A DNA stretch of 25,560 bases from CAUUCX01 sp041844835 (GTDB taxonomy: Bacteria; Bacillota; Clostridia; Peptostreptococcales; Anaerovoracaceae), in NCBI GenBank assembly GCA_041844835.1, contig JBGZBU010000002.1, positions 1 to 25,560 of the forward strand, read 5' to 3'. Numbering within the stretch: the stretch's first letter is position 1; each line of letters opens with the position of its first letter. The translations under genes and the position numbers were made by a program. Positions 22,968-25,560 of the stretch are shown here, piece by piece. Below the pieces are notes generated by a model, which did not search any database, was not told the DNA's origin, and worked only from the letters and a program-made list of their open reading frames with translations.

Positions 22968-24440
22968 TCAATCGAGAAAGATTTTGAGGACTTCATTATC
23001 TCTGCACAGCAGGGGAATGAAGTCTCTCTTTTCACTGTCAATTTTCAATTCATTAAAATATTTTTTGATGCTCTTATGCATGCCGTTTACAATAATGAAA
23101 TCTCCGGGTTTTCGCGTTCTCACTTTTAATTCCAAAGTATCGTACTGAGATTTCAGTTCCTCAATACGCATTGAATATTTTGCCGCTTCCACTCTTTGCC
23201 GCGCTTCCGCTTCAGCGGGAGTAATTCTCAAAAATATCAGCTCATCTCGCGTTGTCCGCATTTGATAGAAATCAGGGAATTCACATATTGCTCCCGATTT
23301 CCCGAAAGAAATCAAATTCAATGCGGTGTTTATGTGAGCGGAGGATATGTCCGCTGCAAGACCGACTTCCGCCAAAGCGCGTATGATAATTCTGGATTTT
23401 ACGGATTCATGCAACGGCTCGACTTTTTTCCTCCATAATTTTACAGCGGCAGGAAAAGCCGGATGGGAAGGGACTGAATCATCGATGATTGAATCATTAT
23501 AGTATTTTTCAGCTTCTTTCCAAAGAAAATCGCTGTCAATACGAGCCAGTTCCGCCAATCTTGCGAGAGCGGACTTCACATTCGGATTCAGATTTTTTTC
23601 TATAAATGGAATCAGTTCAAGGCGGATGAAGTTCCTGTGATATATCGATTCCAGATTACTCACATCGGTTCTGAATTCGAGATCGTTATCTTCGCAGTAT
23701 TTTTCTATTTCACGTCGCGTGATGCCCAGCATCGGACGTATTATGCTGTCGTTTTTAATCTTCATCGCAGCCAGTCCGTCCACACCCGTGCCGCGCAATA
23801 TGCGCATGAGCACCGTTTCAGCCTGATCGTCTTCATTATGCCCCACGGCAATCAGATTCAGTGAATTTTTTTTAAAAAAATCGTCGGAATTGCAGTCCGG
23901 AGCAGAATTGAGAGCGGAGCTCAAATCGGGAGTGGGGCTTGGAGAGGAATCGGTGGCGGAATAAGGATCGGAGCACGGGGCGGAAATGAGCTGCTTGAAA
24001 ATTTCATAACGCTTAATTCTGCCTGCTTCTTCTATCGAGATTCCCAGTTTCTCAGACATGGATTTGCAATCGAATTCAAAAAATTTCAAATCAAGATTCA
24101 GTTTTTTGCAAAAATTCTGCACGAATTCCGCATCCCGATCGGCATCCGCGCCCCTGAGTCCGTGATTAATATGCACCGGGATAAGATTTATTTTTATTTG
24201 ATCTTTCACATCATCACTGATCCGCTGCAGTGTGTGAAGCAGGCAAACGGAATCGCATCCGCCCGAAATGCCGACCACAATATTTATAGTTTTGCTGTTT
24301 GCGCTGATCTCCGCGGCGGCAGTTTTTTTATCTTGGGCATCTTTGATATTGTGTGAATCTCGGGAATCTGTCGCGGATATTGCGGCAAAAAGCGCCTGTT
24401 TTATTTTTTCTTTGATTTCATCGGTATTTTTTGTATACAT
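22968..24440 (-). CDS. tilS: tRNA(Ile)-lysidine synthetase TilS with a low-complexity insert
   Basis: A 490-residue enzyme that turns C34 of tRNA-Ile(CAU) into lysidine, so that AUA is read as Ile. The PP-loop SGGCDS is at residues 59-64, and INHGLRGADADRDAEFV and VGHNEDDQAETVLMRILRG (about 199-217) are the conserved N-terminal blocks. The C-terminal TilS domain ends with VRTRKPGD and IPLLCRDNEVLKIFL. A Ser/Pro/Asp-rich stretch (residues about 155-190) interrupts the core between the RYEIFKQL helix and LIAVGHNEDD, and the first 50 residues are also unusually polar. I start at ATG 24440; the frame is open to 24554, but that would overlap the LysR gene. A weak GGGAAG site lies upstream. It is essential in most bacteria. 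Confidence 0.92.
   Translation of the reverse strand: MYTKNTDEIKEKIKQALFAAISATDSRDSHNIKDAQDKKTAAAEISANSKTINIVVGISGGCDSVCLLHTLQRISDDVKDQIKINLIPVHINHGLRGADADRDAEFVQNFCKKLNLDLKFFEFDCKSMSEKLGISIEEAGRIKRYEIFKQLISAPCSDPYSATDSSPSPTPDLSSALNSAPDCNSDDFFKKNSLNLIAVGHNEDDQAETVLMRILRGTGVDGLAAMKIKNDSIIRPMLGITRREIEKYCEDNDLEFRTDVSNLESIYHRNFIRLELIPFIEKNLNPNVKSALARLAELARIDSDFLWKEAEKYYNDSIIDDSVPSHPAFPAAVKLWRKKVEPLHESVKSRIIIRALAEVGLAADISSAHINTALNLISFGKSGAICEFPDFYQMRTTRDELIFLRITPAEAEARQRVEAAKYSMRIEELKSQYDTLELKVRTRKPGDFIIVNGMHKSIKKYFNELKIDSEKRDFIPLLCRDNEVLKIFLD
23871..23978. repeat. Degenerate low-complexity segment inside tilS
   Basis: On the plus strand this segment repeats GGAGC/GCGGA/GGGGC-like purine-rich words roughly every 18-21 bases. 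It encodes a Ser, Pro, Asp and Ala-rich stretch of about 36 residues in TilS. Composition differs from the flanking coding sequence. It looks like a decayed short tandem expansion. Confidence 0.5.
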
Positions 24441-24442
24441 TT

Positions 24443-25297
24443 TTAATCTTCCCGTATTATTTCTATAAATTCTCTCAGGGCGGGCGACGCGTTCGCAGAG
24501 GATTTTATGCAGTATCCGAGAGTCCTTGAGCAATCGACGGAGAATTTCCGCCACGTAATATCATGCGGCAGGCAAAGAGTCTGCAGTTTTGGCAGAATTG
24601 AAATCCCCAGATTTGATGCGACCATTGCTATGGCGCCCCTGTCGCTTGCCACGTGATGTGAGATCATCGGAACAAACGCTTCAGTTTTTTGAACTATCTC
24701 ATACAAATCATCCCAGCCCGGCATGGGCATTATAAAATCATAATTATTCAAATCTGCAATATCAACAAACTCTTTTTGTGCAAGAGGATGTGTGGAATGC
24801 ATGCATACTCCCAGCGGATCGTCAAATAGAGGATGAAATTCAAATCCCTTAGGGAATTCTTTGGAAATAAATGCTATATCACATTTTGTGCTTTGGAGTG
24901 CATTATTAATATCAGGTATTGACAATTCTTCAAGATATATATCGATTTGCGGGAATCGCTCCGTATATTTTTTGATGACGGGCGGAACATAATTTACAGC
25001 CAGACTGTTTAGTGCGGCTATTCTCAAAGTGCCGGAAAGCACTCCATTGATTGATTGGGCAGTTTCTCGCAAGTTCGCTTCAGCTCGCCCGAGAACATAA
25101 CAGCAGTTAAGAATTTTTTTGCCGTCTTCAGTCGGAACTATGGAATCTTTACTTCTTTGCAGCAAAGGGAATCCCACTTCTTCTTCCAGTGAATTGAGCA
25201 TATAACTGATGCCGGGCTGAGAGTAACCGAGTTCTTTTGCCGCTTTTGTGAGACTGCCCAATTCTACAACCTTAACAAAAGCTTTGTACTTCATCAT
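24443..25297 (-). CDS. LysR-type transcriptional regulator
   Basis: A 284-residue LTTR. The N-terminal helix-turn-helix (about residues 2-60) reads FVKVVELGSLTKAAKELGYSQPGISYMLNSLEEEVGFPLLQRS, the family pattern. The effector-binding domain follows from about residue 90 (GTLRIAALNSLAVNYVPPVIKKYTERFP). The ATG at 25297 is chosen because GGGAGG lies 8 bases upstream. Two bases separate its stop from the tilS start, so the two are probably co-transcribed, although the functional link is not obvious. It diverges from the gene starting at 25496, which is its most likely target. The effector is unknown. Confidence 0.92.
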   Translation of the reverse strand: MMKYKAFVKVVELGSLTKAAKELGYSQPGISYMLNSLEEEVGFPLLQRSKDSIVPTEDGKKILNCCYVLGRAEANLRETAQSINGVLSGTLRIAALNSLAVNYVPPVIKKYTERFPQIDIYLEELSIPDINNALQSTKCDIAFISKEFPKGFEFHPLFDDPLGVCMHSTHPLAQKEFVDIADLNNYDFIMPMPGWDDLYEIVQKTEAFVPMISHHVASDRGAIAMVASNLGISILPKLQTLCLPHDITWRKFSVDCSRTLGYCIKSSANASPALREFIEIIRED

Positions 25298-25323
25298 AAC
25301 AATTCCCTCCCGATTTTGGGATG

Positions 25324-25352
25324 ATTATATCATTTGATTTTTTTATAATCAA
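25324..25352 (-). promoter_or_regulatory. Promoter of the LysR gene
   Basis: On the minus strand, TTGATT (25352-25347), a 17-base spacer and a perfect TATAAT (25329-25324) with an extended TG. It lies about 30 bases ahead of the start codon. Confidence 0.7.
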
Positions 25353-25401
25353 TATCAATTTATTTGAATTTCAAAATATCGATTCATATATTAGAATGTG
25401 C

Positions 25402-25447
25402 ATAAGAAAAATAAATATTATCTTATTTAGTAATAAGAATTTCTTAT
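25402..25447. promoter_or_regulatory. Repeated ATAAGA half-sites, likely LysR-type operator
   Basis: ATAAGAATTTCTTAT (25433-25447) is a perfect dyad of the T-N11-A form used by LysR-type regulators. A second, wider pair, ATAAGA (25402-25407) and TCTTAT (25421-25426), lies just upstream. The sites sit between the divergent LysR gene and the gene at 25496, the usual arrangement. Confidence 0.5.
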
Positions 25448-25495
25448 ATAGATTATAAGGGGAATTTTGGAACAGCTTTTTAGGAGGGTTTTATC

Positions 25496-25560
25496 ATGAA
25501 ATCATTTCTTGGAGTCAATTTGTCCATTTCGGCTTTGAACGGTGTATGTAAGAATGTCCG
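25496..25560 (+). CDS. Start of an unidentified gene divergent from the LysR gene, cut by the window end
   Basis: The ATG at 25496 has a strong AGGAGG site (25482-25487) with 8-base spacing. The first 21 codons give MKSFLGVNLSISALNGVCKN and one more Val, without a stop. The visible part is mildly hydrophobic and could open a membrane protein, but it is too short to assign. Its position makes it the likely target of the LysR-type regulator. Confidence 0.6.
   Translation, partial: MKSFLGVNLSISALNGVCKNV

Noticed and set aside
24441..24554. Upstream extension of TilS by 38 residues
   Set aside because: It overlaps the end of the LysR gene in another frame and lacks TilS similarity; ATG 24440 sits two bases after the LysR stop.

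Overview
The window looks like a chromosomal segment of a Gram-positive, low-to-moderate G+C anaerobe, most likely of the class Clostridia (perhaps near Mogibacterium/Anaerovoracaceae or Peptostreptococcales). The evidence is strong AGGAGG-type ribosome sites, sigma-A-type promoters, several TTG/GTG starts, rho-independent terminators, a GreA-LysS gene pair and a clostridial-type DtxR-family repressor. No organism name can be read from the sequence, so this placement is an inference from gene content. No CRISPR array, insertion sequence, phage or integrase is visible.

Layout. (1) 2-1471: the 3' part of a probably secreted IdeS/Mac-type (MEROPS C66) immunoglobulin-degrading cysteine protease behind a Pro/Thr/Ser/Gly-rich linker containing a nearly perfect 43-residue tandem repeat. 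(2) 1483-1700: an inverted repeat, then a tRNA-Thr(CGU) gene with its own promoter and terminator. (3) 1698-5475: two tandem paralogous AMP-forming acyl-CoA synthetases. (4) 5490-7635: greA and lysS, followed by a large hairpin terminator at 7831-7917. (5) 7921-8550, minus strand: an AlkA-like DNA glycosylase with a TTG start. (6) 8551-8979: a 429-base control region with one promoter and several short repeats. (7) 8980-14883: a heterodimeric exporter-fold ABC transporter of the IrtAB/YbtPQ kind, two CPBP-type membrane proteins and a DtxR/MntR-family metalloregulator with a 25-bp palindrome at its promoter. (8) 14956-15960: a DUF2156 acyltransferase-like protein. (9) 15997-16629, minus: an isochorismatase-family hydrolase. 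(10) 16772-18427: glnS. (11) 18460-19206, minus: a lone type IV prepilin peptidase. (12) 19375-22962: a cytidylate-kinase-like protein, metG and tatD. (13) 22968-25297, minus: tilS with an unusual low-complexity insert, preceded two bases upstream by a LysR-type regulator gene. (14) 25496-25560: the first 21 codons of a gene divergent from the LysR gene.

How the genes fit together. Much of the window is housekeeping translation and RNA work (tRNA-Thr, lysS, glnS, metG, tilS, greA, tatD). Set into it are two accessory parts. One is the IdeS-like protease, which would mark an animal-associated lifestyle. The other is the ABC/CPBP/DtxR block, which reads best as a metal-regulated uptake or export locus, probably for iron or an iron-chelate. 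That reading rests on the transporter's sequence type and the metalloregulator next to it; substrate and regulation are inferred.

The best candidates for something not well described are the IdeS-like protease with its repeat linker, the ABC/CPBP/DtxR block with its operator-like palindromes, and the expanded low-complexity loop inside TilS.
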